From CAZLFQ01 sp964625465 (lineage in GTDB: Bacteria > Pseudomonadota > Alphaproteobacteria > Rickettsiales > Midichloriaceae): a stretch of DNA of 18,050 nt. A program made the translations under genes and the position numbers. The notes under the pieces were generated by a model, which was not told where the DNA came from, made no database searches, and was given only the letters and a program-made list of their open reading frames with translations. Shown here piece after piece: positions 1-6,201 of the stretch. Position 1 is the stretch's first letter. The number at the start of each line of letters is the position of its first letter. The stretch covers positions 1-18,050 of the forward strand of contig CAZVFD010000030.1 in the NCBI GenBank assembly GCA_964625465.1. Reading direction: 5' to 3'.

Positions 1-386
1 TCGGGAAGACTATCGCAACCCCAAGTTGGCAAGAAGCACAAAAATTAGCCGATGCCAAACAAGCTAAACAAGAAGCTAAGGCAGCAGTAAAGATTTCGGG
101 CATCGATGTAAAAGTTGACAACGGCTGGCAGGATTCAACAGTATTTGAAGCTCACCTTAGCAATGGCAAATCAGCTATCTTTGACATGGCAGAGATTTCA
201 AAGTTTGAAAAGGTTGATACTTTTGAATTTCTTAACAGTTTCTCCGCTGAACTCTACTCTAAAATCAATAGTACACACAAAAGCATTTCTGAATCAGCTT
301 GTGATAAAATGCTCACTAGCCATCACATTGATAAAGCTGAGTTCACAGACTTCTTAATCAAGCATATAGTGGATGATCACGCGTAA
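1..386 (+). CDS. Unrecognised small K/A-rich protein, copy 1 (5' end outside window)
   Basis: Reading frame 3 is open from the window edge to the TAA at 384-386. The start codon lies before the window. The visible part begins GKTIATPSWQEAQKLADAKQ and ends FLIKHIVDDHA. It has a charged Lys/Ala/Gln-rich helical stretch, then a mixed alpha/beta-looking region, then a helical C-terminus containing SHHIDKAEF. I do not recognise the family. The gene directly downstream (416-895) is a paralogue: 81 of the first 83 bases match 435-517, and both end with an SHHI...DHA tail. The middle part is strongly diverged. No membrane segment is visible in the part present. The pair is likely transcribed together, because there is no terminator before 918. 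That the frame is coding is well supported by the paralogue; the function is unknown. Confidence 0.75.
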   Translation, partial: GKTIATPSWQEAQKLADAKQAKQEAKAAVKISGIDVKVDNGWQDSTVFEAHLSNGKSAIFDMAEISKFEKVDTFEFLNSFSAELYSKINSTHKSISESACDKMLTSHHIDKAEFTDFLIKHIVDDHA

Positions 387-415
387 TAAAACTTAACAAA
401 ACAAAGGTGAATTAT

Positions 416-895
416 ATGGTAATGAAAAAAGTATTCGGGAAGACTATCGCAACCCCAAGTTGGCAAGAAGCACAAAAATTGGCAGATGCCAAACAAGCTA
501 AACAAGAAGCTAAGGCAGAGACGAAACAAGAAGCCAAAGGTACGACTAGTAAACCAGTCAAAATCTTAGGCATTGAAGAAACCAACCAAACCTCTGTCAA
601 TGGGAAGCTATTACTAAAAGCTTCTCTTGATAATGGCAAAGTTGCATTTTTTGATAAAATTGATTTGGCCATTTTCGAACATATTGAAATTGTTGGAACC
701 AAACCTAAAATTGGCGAAATTGACATGCAGAGCATTGCTAAAGATAGCTTCACTGCAGATCTCTGTTCTCAACTTCATGCAAAGCAAAAAACTTTAACTG
801 AGACCGCTTGCAAAAAAATATTAGATAGCCATCACATTTCAGAACCTGATTTCGTAAAATTCCTAGTTGATCACAGCACTACCGATCACGCTTAA
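416..895 (+). CDS. Unrecognised small K/A-rich protein, copy 2
   Basis: This encodes 159 aa. I chose the ATG at 416 because AAAGG (403-407) lies about 8 bases upstream. A GTG at 407 is in frame but overlaps that ribosome binding site. The protein starts MVMKKVFGKT. Residues of about 15-45 are almost only Lys, Ala, Glu and Gln, suggesting a single charged helix. A core of about 90 residues follows, and a helical tail with DSHHISEPDF ends in DHA. Compared with the truncated copy just upstream it carries an extra Lys/Glu/Thr segment after the shared N-terminus. There is no signal peptide or TM helix, so it is probably cytosolic. The family is not recognised. The two genes form a tandem pair that ends at an intrinsic terminator (918-946). 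Confidence 0.8.
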   Translation: MVMKKVFGKTIATPSWQEAQKLADAKQAKQEAKAETKQEAKGTTSKPVKILGIEETNQTSVNGKLLLKASLDNGKVAFFDKIDLAIFEHIEIVGTKPKIGEIDMQSIAKDSFTADLCSQLHAKQKTLTETACKKILDSHHISEPDFVKFLVDHSTTDHA

Positions 896-917
896 GAACT
901 CATAGGCTTCAAAATTA

Positions 918-946
918 GGCTCCTGTCTCTGACAGGGGCCTTTTTT
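918..946 (+). terminator. Intrinsic terminator after the tandem small genes
   Basis: GGCTCCTGTC (918-927), loop TCT, then GACAGGGGCC (931-940) form a GC-rich stem with one T/G wobble. Six T residues follow (941-946). It lies 22 bases after the stop codon of the second paralogue, a classical Rho-independent terminator. Confidence 0.92.
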
Positions 947-978
947 ATGTCTATAGCTGCCACTAAATTAGGTTATTA

Positions 979-1061
979 GACCCTCGTGTTGAACACGAGG
1001 ATGACAACGGACAGAGAAATCTTGGCATCATCGAGCTTGACCCGATGATCCAACTTCAAGG
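979..1061. repeat. Composite palindromic repeat, copy A
   Basis: Two palindromes sit side by side. Palindrome 1 is CCTCGTGTT / AACACGAGG with a one-base centre (982-1000). Palindrome 2 has ATCATCG / CGATGAT arms around a GCTTGAC-type centre (1027-1049), with one mismatch in the inner stem. They are joined by a spacer of about 26 bases. The whole 83-base unit matches 4017-4099 at roughly 89% by eye. It lies between the terminator of the small genes and the 3' end of flgG, and may act as a transcript end for flgFG. It resembles the intergenic palindromic repeats common in alphaproteobacteria. Confidence 0.85.
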
Positions 1062-1090
1062 TCGATCCTCATCTAGACGAAAGAAACTAC

Positions 1091-1882
1091 TTACGCTTTA
1101 GTGTCTATTGCAGTTTTATACATCTGCTCAGCAGATTGCAACGCTTTAGAATTGAACTCAAATGCCCGCTGCGCTTTAATTAGCTCGGTAAGCTCTAACA
1201 CTGAATTCACGTTAGAATTTTCAAGGTAATGCTGCCTAATAATTCCAAAACCATCAGCAGTCGCATTACCGTCAATTGGGTCACCAGAGGCTTGTGACTT
1301 TATATATAGATTCCCACCAATAGCCTCTAAGCCAGCATTGTTTGCAAATCTTGTGAGCTCAATCTTACCTTGCTCTTGAGGATTGCCATTTACAGTTACT
1401 GTAACTTTGCCATCAGATGTAATCGTCGTGCTGGTGGCATTATTTGGAATATTTATTGGCGGATCTAGCAAATAGCCCAAGCTATTCACAATATCACCAT
1501 CTGAGTTAAGCTGAAATGCGCCATCACGAGTATACGCGACTTCACCAGAAGGCAGCGTTACCCTAAAAAAGCCATTACCATCCACTGCAACATTAAGCGG
1601 CGTAGAAGGCGTTGGATTAAGTGTGCCTTGCTCAAATATTTTATAAATAGCACCAACTCTAGTACCAAGCCCTAAAGTGATTCCACTTGGAATCTGATTA
1701 CCAGCGTCAGAAGAACTCACTCCAGGAGTTGTAGTTTTCTGGTATAATAAATCTTCAAAATTAACCCTACCTCTTTTAAATGAAGTAGTGCTAATGTTGG
1801 CAATGTTATTTGAAATATTATCAACATTCACCTCTTGGGCGTGCATACCAGTTGCTGATATATAAAGTGCGCCAATCGCCAT
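1091..1882 (-). CDS. flgG: Flagellar distal rod protein FlgG
   Basis: FlgG (263 aa, about the usual 260) forms the distal rod of the flagellar basal body, outside the inner membrane. It shows the rod/hook N-terminal motif (ALYISATGMHAQEVNVDNIS followed by NNIANISTTSFKRG), the central GFFRVTLPSGEVAYTRDGAF block and the C-terminal SNVNSVLELTELIKAQRAFE helix. These terminal helices form the coiled-coil of axial flagellar proteins. The start is set by GGAGGG upstream and by a one-base overlap with the flgF stop (TAATG), so the two genes are translationally coupled. flgA and flgH, frequent downstream partners, are absent here; a palindromic repeat follows instead. Confidence 0.96.
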   Translation of the reverse strand: MAIGALYISATGMHAQEVNVDNISNNIANISTTSFKRGRVNFEDLLYQKTTTPGVSSSDAGNQIPSGITLGLGTRVGAIYKIFEQGTLNPTPSTPLNVAVDGNGFFRVTLPSGEVAYTRDGAFQLNSDGDIVNSLGYLLDPPINIPNNATSTTITSDGKVTVTVNGNPQEQGKIELTRFANNAGLEAIGGNLYIKSQASGDPIDGNATADGFGIIRQHYLENSNVNSVLELTELIKAQRAFEFNSKALQSAEQMYKTAIDTKA

Positions 1883-2607
1883 TAGTTATTCCCTCCTAAT
1901 TTGGAAAGTGATTTGAACGTACTTCTTTGCGTACTATAAAAATCATTTATCATATTTGTTGAGAGCGAAACTTCCCTGTTGATCTCGATCAACTTTGTCA
2001 GTTGCTCAACTGAATTCACATTCGAGTCTTCAAGAACACCTTGTAATACCGATGTATTTTCTGCTTCCTTACCATCTACATCGCTTGATAGAAGACCATT
2101 TCCAAACTTTTGCAATCGCTTTGGATTTTCAAATTCTATAACACCAATTCTGCCGCGACTTGCTTCTTTGATAAAAATACTTCCATCTTCGCCAATAATT
2201 GGATCTTTATCTTCTTCTTCGAAGACTATTTCTTGACCATCTGCTGTCAACACTGGATAGCCACGCGAGTTTACTAATTTACTTTCTGGACTAACATGAA
2301 AATTTCCATTTCTGGTATAACGAACTCCAAGTGGTGTCATCACCATAAAGAAGCCAGCCCCTTTCAAAGCGACATCAAGGCTTCGAGTCGTCATTTTCAG
2401 CGTACCTTCGTTTGTGTCTACAACACTTGAATAGTATGTACCATATGCAGTTTTTTCTTTAACATCCCTAACTAAATACTGCTCAAAGACCACTCCATCT
2501 TGCTTGAACCCAGTTGTGTTGGAATTAGCTATATTGTTCGATACAACTTCTAAGTGCTTCAAAGAAGCATTTTGTTTAGTAGCCAATATGTAAGCAATTC
2601 CGTCCAT
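1882..2607 (-). CDS. flgF: Flagellar proximal rod protein FlgF
   Basis: FlgF (241 aa) is a proximal rod component of the flagellar basal body. The N-terminal axial motif (LKHLEVVSNNIANSNTTGFK, residues about 16-35), the GAGFFMVMTPLGVRYTRNGN block in the middle and the C-terminal DSNVNSVEQLTKLIEINREV helix are typical of the family. The order flgF-flgG with a one-base overlap is standard. The ATG at 2607 is the first in frame and lies about 22 bases after the predicted start of a sigma-54 transcript (promoter 2639-2657). This suggests the pair is expressed as a middle or late flagellar gene set, as in Caulobacter. Confidence 0.95.
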   Translation of the reverse strand: MDGIAYILATKQNASLKHLEVVSNNIANSNTTGFKQDGVVFEQYLVRDVKEKTAYGTYYSSVVDTNEGTLKMTTRSLDVALKGAGFFMVMTPLGVRYTRNGNFHVSPESKLVNSRGYPVLTADGQEIVFEEEDKDPIIGEDGSIFIKEASRGRIGVIEFENPKRLQKFGNGLLSSDVDGKEAENTSVLQGVLEDSNVNSVEQLTKLIEINREVSLSTNMINDFYSTQRSTFKSLSKLGGNN

Positions 2608-2638
2608 TGCACGCTAATATTAAGATAATGTTAAATTT

Positions 2639-2657
2639 TAGCAATTTACGTGCCAGC
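2639..2657 (-). promoter_or_regulatory. Sigma-54 (-24/-12) promoter for flgFG
   Basis: On the minus strand the bases read CTGGCACGTAAATTGCTA. The family consensus is (C/T)TGGCACG-N4-TTGC. The GG and GC doublets are separated by exactly ten bases, as needed for RpoN. The expected transcript start is near 2629, about 22 bases before the flgF start. The match is essentially perfect. An enhancer-binding activator is implied but not visible in the window. Confidence 0.82.
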
Positions 2658-2680
2658 AACTACAATTTGGCATGAGTTTA

Positions 2681-2689
2681 TGTTATAAT
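2681..2689 (+). promoter_or_regulatory. Extended -10 promoter for the membrane gene pair
   Basis: TGTTATAAT is an extended -10 element (TGN followed by a perfect TATAAT at 2684-2689). No good -35 is seen at the right distance, which extended -10 promoters tolerate. The gene starts at 2718, giving a leader of about 22 bases. It is divergent from the sigma-54 promoter of flgFG in the same spacer. Confidence 0.55.
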
Positions 2690-2717
2690 ATGCTCACTTA
2701 ATTGATTAGATGAAATT

Positions 2718-3068
2718 ATGAAACAAGTATTAGGCACACTTAAAAATGTGGTATTTCCATATCAAAACACTCCGATAAATGCATTTAACTTTGTATGCAA
2801 CATCGGCTTACCCCTATATAGATTAGTCGACACATGCGCAACCCTTTCTGCAACTCCAAACGCAAGAAAAGATGATTTCTACGGCAATTTTGCGAAAGCA
2901 TTTTGCGTATTACCTTTAGCAACAGCAAGTGTTCTACCTTTAGAACTTGCAGTTGGTGTAACAGGAGTTTGTTATGTTGCAAATAAAATTTGTTTACACT
3001 GGGCAACAAACAAACCACAACCCGTTCCAGCTCCTACTCCTGCTCCTAGGGGTGGAATAGGTATATAA
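2718..3068 (+). CDS. Small hydrophobic membrane protein, paralogue of the next gene
   Basis: This encodes 116 aa of unknown function. It has a moderately hydrophobic segment near residues 20-45, then a long hydrophobic stretch (AFCVLPLATASVLPLELAVG onward, about residues 61-90), then a Pro/Ala-rich tail (QPVPAPTPAPRGG). The part from NFAKAF to CLHWA aligns with NFAHGA to SDWAA in the next gene. Both share the pattern LPLATA/IPMATA, then LP, then a Gly/Ala-rich helix ending in an aromatic W-A. The two are therefore probably diverged paralogues. No strong ribosome binding site is seen before the ATG. There is no catalytic motif. An inner-membrane or effector-like role is possible but unsupported. 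Confidence 0.65.
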   Translation: MKQVLGTLKNVVFPYQNTPINAFNFVCNIGLPLYRLVDTCATLSATPNARKDDFYGNFAKAFCVLPLATASVLPLELAVGVTGVCYVANKICLHWATNKPQPVPAPTPAPRGGIGI

Positions 3069-3103
3069 TCGCGGAATAATTCAATATTTTTAGAGGTAGT
3101 CTT

Positions 3104-3655
3104 ATGTACGTTTTAGCCGATTTAGCTTTTAGAGGAATTGCAATTTATACTGCTGCCAGCTATATTCCTGGTTTGAAAAACTTATCACGCCGCAATAGAC
3201 TTGCTATTGGGGCAGCCTTTGCTCCACTGAGCTGGATGAAGTATCCCGCATCTTGGATTGGAAACACAGGAGGCTATATTTGGTCTCATGCTTCTGAAAC
3301 AATGCCGTACTTCTTTCCTTACGAAGATATTTGGTCAAACCTTGCACATTCAGCGACAAACCATCTACCTGCATTAGCAATAATTGGCTTTGAAGCTGCA
3401 TTTCTCATGGAAGCCCTAGAGACAAAAAGAAGACTAGACGTATATGGGGTAAAATCTAATTTCGCTCATGGCGCTGCATATTTTTCAGCTGCTTCTTGCG
3501 CAATACCAATGGCAACAGCCTGCTTACTACCATTTGCTCCAGCTATTGGAATTGCAGCAATTGGCTTTGGCGCACACATTCTATCAGACTGGGCTGCGAC
3601 CCTTTATATCAGAGCAGCTAAGGACGCAAGACAACGTGACTTAGATAGAGATTAG
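3104..3655 (+). CDS. Multi-pass membrane protein of unknown function
   Basis: This encodes 183 aa starting at an ATG preceded by AGAGG (3092-3096). Hydrophobic stretches are visible near residues 5-22, 85-105 and 125-165; the last one (SCAIPMATACLLPFAPAIGI and beyond) is the longest. Polar loops contain many Trp and Tyr residues. The C-terminus is basic and acidic (RAAKDARQRDLDRD). It shares the C-terminal domain pattern with the preceding 116-aa protein and is probably its longer paralogue. No family is recognised. It is followed at 3685 by a palindromic repeat that may end the transcript. Confidence 0.7.
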   Translation: MYVLADLAFRGIAIYTAASYIPGLKNLSRRNRLAIGAAFAPLSWMKYPASWIGNTGGYIWSHASETMPYFFPYEDIWSNLAHSATNHLPALAIIGFEAAFLMEALETKRRLDVYGVKSNFAHGAAYFSAASCAIPMATACLLPFAPAIGIAAIGFGAHILSDWAATLYIRAAKDARQRDLDRD

Positions 3656-3684
3656 GAAAACTAACTTAGAAGCAGATAAGTGTC

Positions 3685-3707
3685 ATCATCGGGCTTGACC
3701 CGATGAT
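3685..3707. repeat. Single palindrome of the composite repeat family
   Basis: ATCATCGGG (3685-3693) and CCCGATGAT (3699-3707) form a perfect 9-bp stem with loop CTTGA. It is identical to palindrome 2 of the composite unit at 4017-4099. It lies 24 bases before the GIY-YIG gene, so that gene is bracketed by members of one repeat family. Confidence 0.9.
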
Positions 3708-3730
3708 CTAATAAATTTAAAACACTATTG

Positions 3731-4015
3731 ATGTGTTATTATATTTATATAATGAGCAACAAACCTAAAGGTACTTTGTATATAGGAGTCACCAATAATC
3801 TTGTGCGCCGAGTGTTTGAACACAGAGAAGGTTTGATCAAAGGTTTCACAAAGAGGTACAACCTAAAATATTTAGTTTATTTTGAAACAACTAACGAAGT
3901 TAATACGGCAATTCAAAGAGAAAAAAACTTAAAAACTTGGTTTCGCAAATGGAAAATTGAGTTGATTGAAAAGTTCAATCCTAATTGGAGAGACTTATAT
4001 GAAGAGATTACCTAG
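3731..4015 (+). CDS. Small stand-alone GIY-YIG nuclease-like protein
   Basis: This encodes 94 aa of the bacterial single-domain GIY-YIG family (YhbQ/UPF0213-like, COG2827). The nuclease motif is YYIYIMSN...GTLYIGVTNN at residues of about 3-23. The conserved Arg/His region NLVRRVFEHREG follows. The C-terminal REKNLKTWFRKWKIELIEKF region is the usual end of these proteins. I chose the ATG at 3731; an in-frame TTG at 3728 is the only alternative, and no clear Shine-Dalgarno is present. The stop codon lies two bases before the composite palindromic repeat, and another palindrome lies upstream. Biochemical roles in this subfamily are poorly known. The nesting in repeats suggests a link with repeat mobility or cleavage; this is inference. 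Confidence 0.88.
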   Translation: MCYYIYIMSNKPKGTLYIGVTNNLVRRVFEHREGLIKGFTKRYNLKYLVYFETTNEVNTAIQREKNLKTWFRKWKIELIEKFNPNWRDLYEEIT

Positions 4016-4016
4016 A

Positions 4017-4099
4017 GATCCTCGTGTTAAACACGAGGATGACAACAGACAAAGAAAACTTGTCATCATCGGGCTTGACCCGATGATCCAACTTAAAAG
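4017..4099. repeat. Composite palindromic repeat, copy B
   Basis: Palindrome 1 is ATCCTCGTGTT / AACACGAGGAT with a one-base centre (4018-4040, perfect 11-bp arms). Palindrome 2 is ATCATCGGG / CCCGATGAT with loop CTTGA (4065-4087). The spacer adds a third inverted repeat, GATGACAA (4038-4045) with TTGTCATC (4060-4067), so the RNA or single strand could fold into competing structures. The unit is about 89% identical to 979-1061. It lies between the ends of the GIY-YIG gene and dnaA and could serve as a bidirectional transcript end. Confidence 0.88.
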
Positions 4100-4157
4100 C
4101 AGATCAAGCACTAGGATGATGCTATGTGCTGATTCAACACAAGCCGAAGTTATCTTC

Positions 4158-5540
4158 CTATCCAACCCTACCCAATTGCTCTACGATTCGAGCAATGTCA
4201 TTTGCAACTGACTTATCAGCCGCTGTACGGTCTTCAAGCTTCTTAATAGAATAAATAATTGTAGCATGATCTCTACCACCAAGCTTATGACCAATCTCTT
4301 GCAAACTGCGAGTTGTTAACTGCTTAGCTAAGAATGCCGCGACTTGGCGAGGCGTTACAAATTTTGCTGCACGACTTTTTGAAAGCACTTCTGATACCTT
4401 CACGTCATAGAATCGCGCAACAGATTCAATAATTTGCTCAACAGAAAGTTTCTGTTCATGAGCTTGCAGATTATCGCGCAGAATTTCTTGCACAGATTCC
4501 ACTGTAATTTCTGCACCAATCAAACTTGCATGTGTAATTACTTTATTTAACGCACCTTCAACTTCTCTTAAACTTGAAGTAATGTTTTTTGCAATAAGCT
4601 CGATTACTTTTTCTGGAACAGATACGTTTAAAACTTTTGCCTTAGACCTTAACACATCAACTCGTAGATCGTATTCCGCATGCTTAATTTCCGCAACCAA
4701 AGCCCCAGTCAAACGCGACTTGCTTCTGGCATCAAGGTTTAAGCTATAAGGCGATACATCGCATGTCACAACCACTTTTCGGTTTGACTCTGTAAGAGCA
4801 TTGAAAATATTTATGAATTCTTGCTGTGTACTATTTTTGCCACAAATGAATTGTAGATCATCCAAAAGCAGAACGTCTGCACTACGCAGCTTTTCTTTGA
4901 AGTTCACAACGTCATTATTTCTAATGGCCTTAACATATAGATGCGTAAATTTCTCAGCACTAAGGTACGCTACTTTCTTTCTTTTATAATTCTCACGAAT
5001 ATAAGAAGTAATTGATTGAATAAGATGCGTCTTACCCATACCAACTGCGCTATGTATATATAAAATATTTGAATCTGTCGGTAATTTTTTTCCTTCAGCG
5101 ATTGATTTGGCTGCCATATAGGCCAATTTATTGGATGCATCACTTACAAAATTACTAAATGTAAATCTGGAGTCCAATTTTGAAGCAAATATATCACAGT
5201 TCTCATCTAAACCTTCAGCTTCCTCGCTTGCATTATCATTGGTAATACAAGGAATTTTTGCACGATTTGGCTTCACTCGCAAATCTACTTTCTTAACTTG
5301 CGGACTAGAAATCAAAACAAATTTATTTATCGCCTTCATATAATTTGTAAGCATCCACTCACGAATGAACTTACTCGGCGCAGTAATGGTCAAAACGCCA
5401 TCCTTGAATTCTTGGTACGTCAGATGCGAAAACCAACTTTTAAAAGTTGCATCACCGAATTCCTGTCTCAAGTGTTCTAAAGCTTCTCCCCAAGCTTCTT
5501 CACCTGTTCTGTATAACTGTTCTAACTTTTGAGAGTGCAT
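4158..5540 (-). CDS. dnaA: Chromosomal replication initiator DnaA
   Basis: DnaA (460 aa) binds DnaA boxes and melts the replication origin. Domain I (about 1-85) has the WGEALEHLRQEFGDATFKSW pattern. A short acidic linker follows (about 100-118). The AAA+ domain carries Walker A SAVGMGKT (about 164-171), Walker B VLLLDDLQF (223-231) and the sensor II LREVEGALNKV (324-334). Domain IV ends with the DNA-binding signature GGRDHATI (421-428). The first Gly of the Walker A loop is Ser here. I chose the ATG at 5540, which matches the usual N-terminus; the frame extends upstream but overlaps the rhodanese gene. It follows the rhodanese stop by one base (TAAAATG), so it is probably translationally coupled. 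No dnaN or oriC is adjacent. Confidence 0.97.
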   Translation of the reverse strand: MHSQKLEQLYRTGEEAWGEALEHLRQEFGDATFKSWFSHLTYQEFKDGVLTITAPSKFIREWMLTNYMKAINKFVLISSPQVKKVDLRVKPNRAKIPCITNDNASEEAEGLDENCDIFASKLDSRFTFSNFVSDASNKLAYMAAKSIAEGKKLPTDSNILYIHSAVGMGKTHLIQSITSYIRENYKRKKVAYLSAEKFTHLYVKAIRNNDVVNFKEKLRSADVLLLDDLQFICGKNSTQQEFINIFNALTESNRKVVVTCDVSPYSLNLDARSKSRLTGALVAEIKHAEYDLRVDVLRSKAKVLNVSVPEKVIELIAKNITSSLREVEGALNKVITHASLIGAEITVESVQEILRDNLQAHEQKLSVEQIIESVARFYDVKVSEVLSKSRAAKFVTPRQVAAFLAKQLTTRSLQEIGHKLGGRDHATIIYSIKKLEDRTAADKSVANDIARIVEQLGRVG

Positions 5541-5541
5541 T

Positions 5542-5964
5542 TTATTCTTGTCCCCACGGTAATTTTGAAGCCTTCCAACCCGAGACATTACCCCGATGTT
5601 TATGATTATCCAAGTCGCCTTCGAAACCACTTTCAATATTGTAGCAAGTTTTATAACCCCTTGCTGTCATAGCAATTGCAGCTTCGCGCGACCTTCCCCC
5701 TGTCCTGCACAAAAACAAAAGTATACTATCCCTACTTGGAATGAGTTTTTCTACACTTTCAATAAAGAGGTTATTTAAATCCATGTTAGGTAAAACCCTC
5801 CACTCAATTTTAATAACTTCCTTATCTATAGATCTTAAATCAGGCATTCCAACATAGTGCCACTCAGCATATGTACGAACGTCTATAAGCTGCGAGCTGG
5901 AATCTTTTTTCAAGATGTCCATGGCTTCAGAGGCTAAAATATCACCGCTGTATAGTCTGCTCAT
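5542..5964 (-). CDS. Single-domain rhodanese-like sulfurtransferase
   Basis: This encodes 140 aa. It starts with the rhodanese CH2A-like LIDVRTYAEWHYVGMPD block (residues about 26-42) and carries the active-site loop CRTGGRS (86-92) with the catalytic Cys86, within a 6-residue loop typical of sulfurtransferases rather than the 7-residue Cdc25-type loop. The conserved GGRS...A...GY...YNIESGFEGD arrangement follows. The C-terminal HKHRGNVSGWKASKLPW segment is typical of alphaproteobacterial rhodaneses that end with GW...LPW. It has no signal peptide and should be cytosolic. Its stop codon is one base before dnaA, so it heads a two-gene operon with dnaA. A functional link to replication is not implied by the sequence alone. 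Confidence 0.92.
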   Translation of the reverse strand: MSRLYSGDILASEAMDILKKDSSSQLIDVRTYAEWHYVGMPDLRSIDKEVIKIEWRVLPNMDLNNLFIESVEKLIPSRDSILLFLCRTGGRSREAAIAMTARGYKTCYNIESGFEGDLDNHKHRGNVSGWKASKLPWGQE

Positions 5965-6138
5965 ACAACCTAAAACCTAATTTAAAATTCTTTCTATTGG
6001 AAAATGTATTCGTAAAGTTATGCACCCATTCTTGAAGAACGTAAAGTATTTTAATTTCATTTTTTTGAAAATAGGCTATTGACTTTTTTATTCGATAGGA
6101 AGGTCTACCTTTTCACGACGAAAAAAAATTTTCATTAA

Positions 6139-6161
6139 AGAATTTTTCAAAAAAAAATTCT
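6139..6161. other. AT-rich hairpin upstream of the two-TM gene
   Basis: AGAATTTTT (6139-6147) and AAAAATTCT (6153-6161) form a perfect 9-bp inverted repeat with a 5-base loop. It lies 40 bases before the start of the next gene. It could be a regulator site, an RNA leader hairpin or chance in an AT-rich spacer. The rest of 5965-6201 is AT-rich, with no convincing promoter. Confidence 0.4.
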
Positions 6162-6201
6162 GGCATATTACTCGCATGGGTTGAATTTTTTACGGAGGAC
6201 T

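Noticed and set aside
3204..3401. Minus-strand 65-aa frame
   Set aside because: It is antisense to the membrane protein gene, has no ribosome binding site and looks like a shadow frame.
3685..4099. Group I intron with homing GIY-YIG endonuclease
   Set aside because: No intron core is visible, the gene is not inside another gene, and the protein is the small stand-alone bacterial type.
5541..5636. N-terminal extension of DnaA
   Set aside because: It overlaps the rhodanese gene in another frame; the standard DnaA N-terminus begins at 5540.
6079..6110. Promoter TTGACT for the gene at 6202
   Set aside because: The -35 is good but no -10 hexamer stands 16-18 bases downstream.
5965..6201. Origin of replication next to dnaA
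   Set aside because: The spacer is AT-rich, but I find only one weak DnaA-box-like site (TTATGCACC, 6018-6026) and no cluster. Alphaproteobacterial origins are often far from dnaA.
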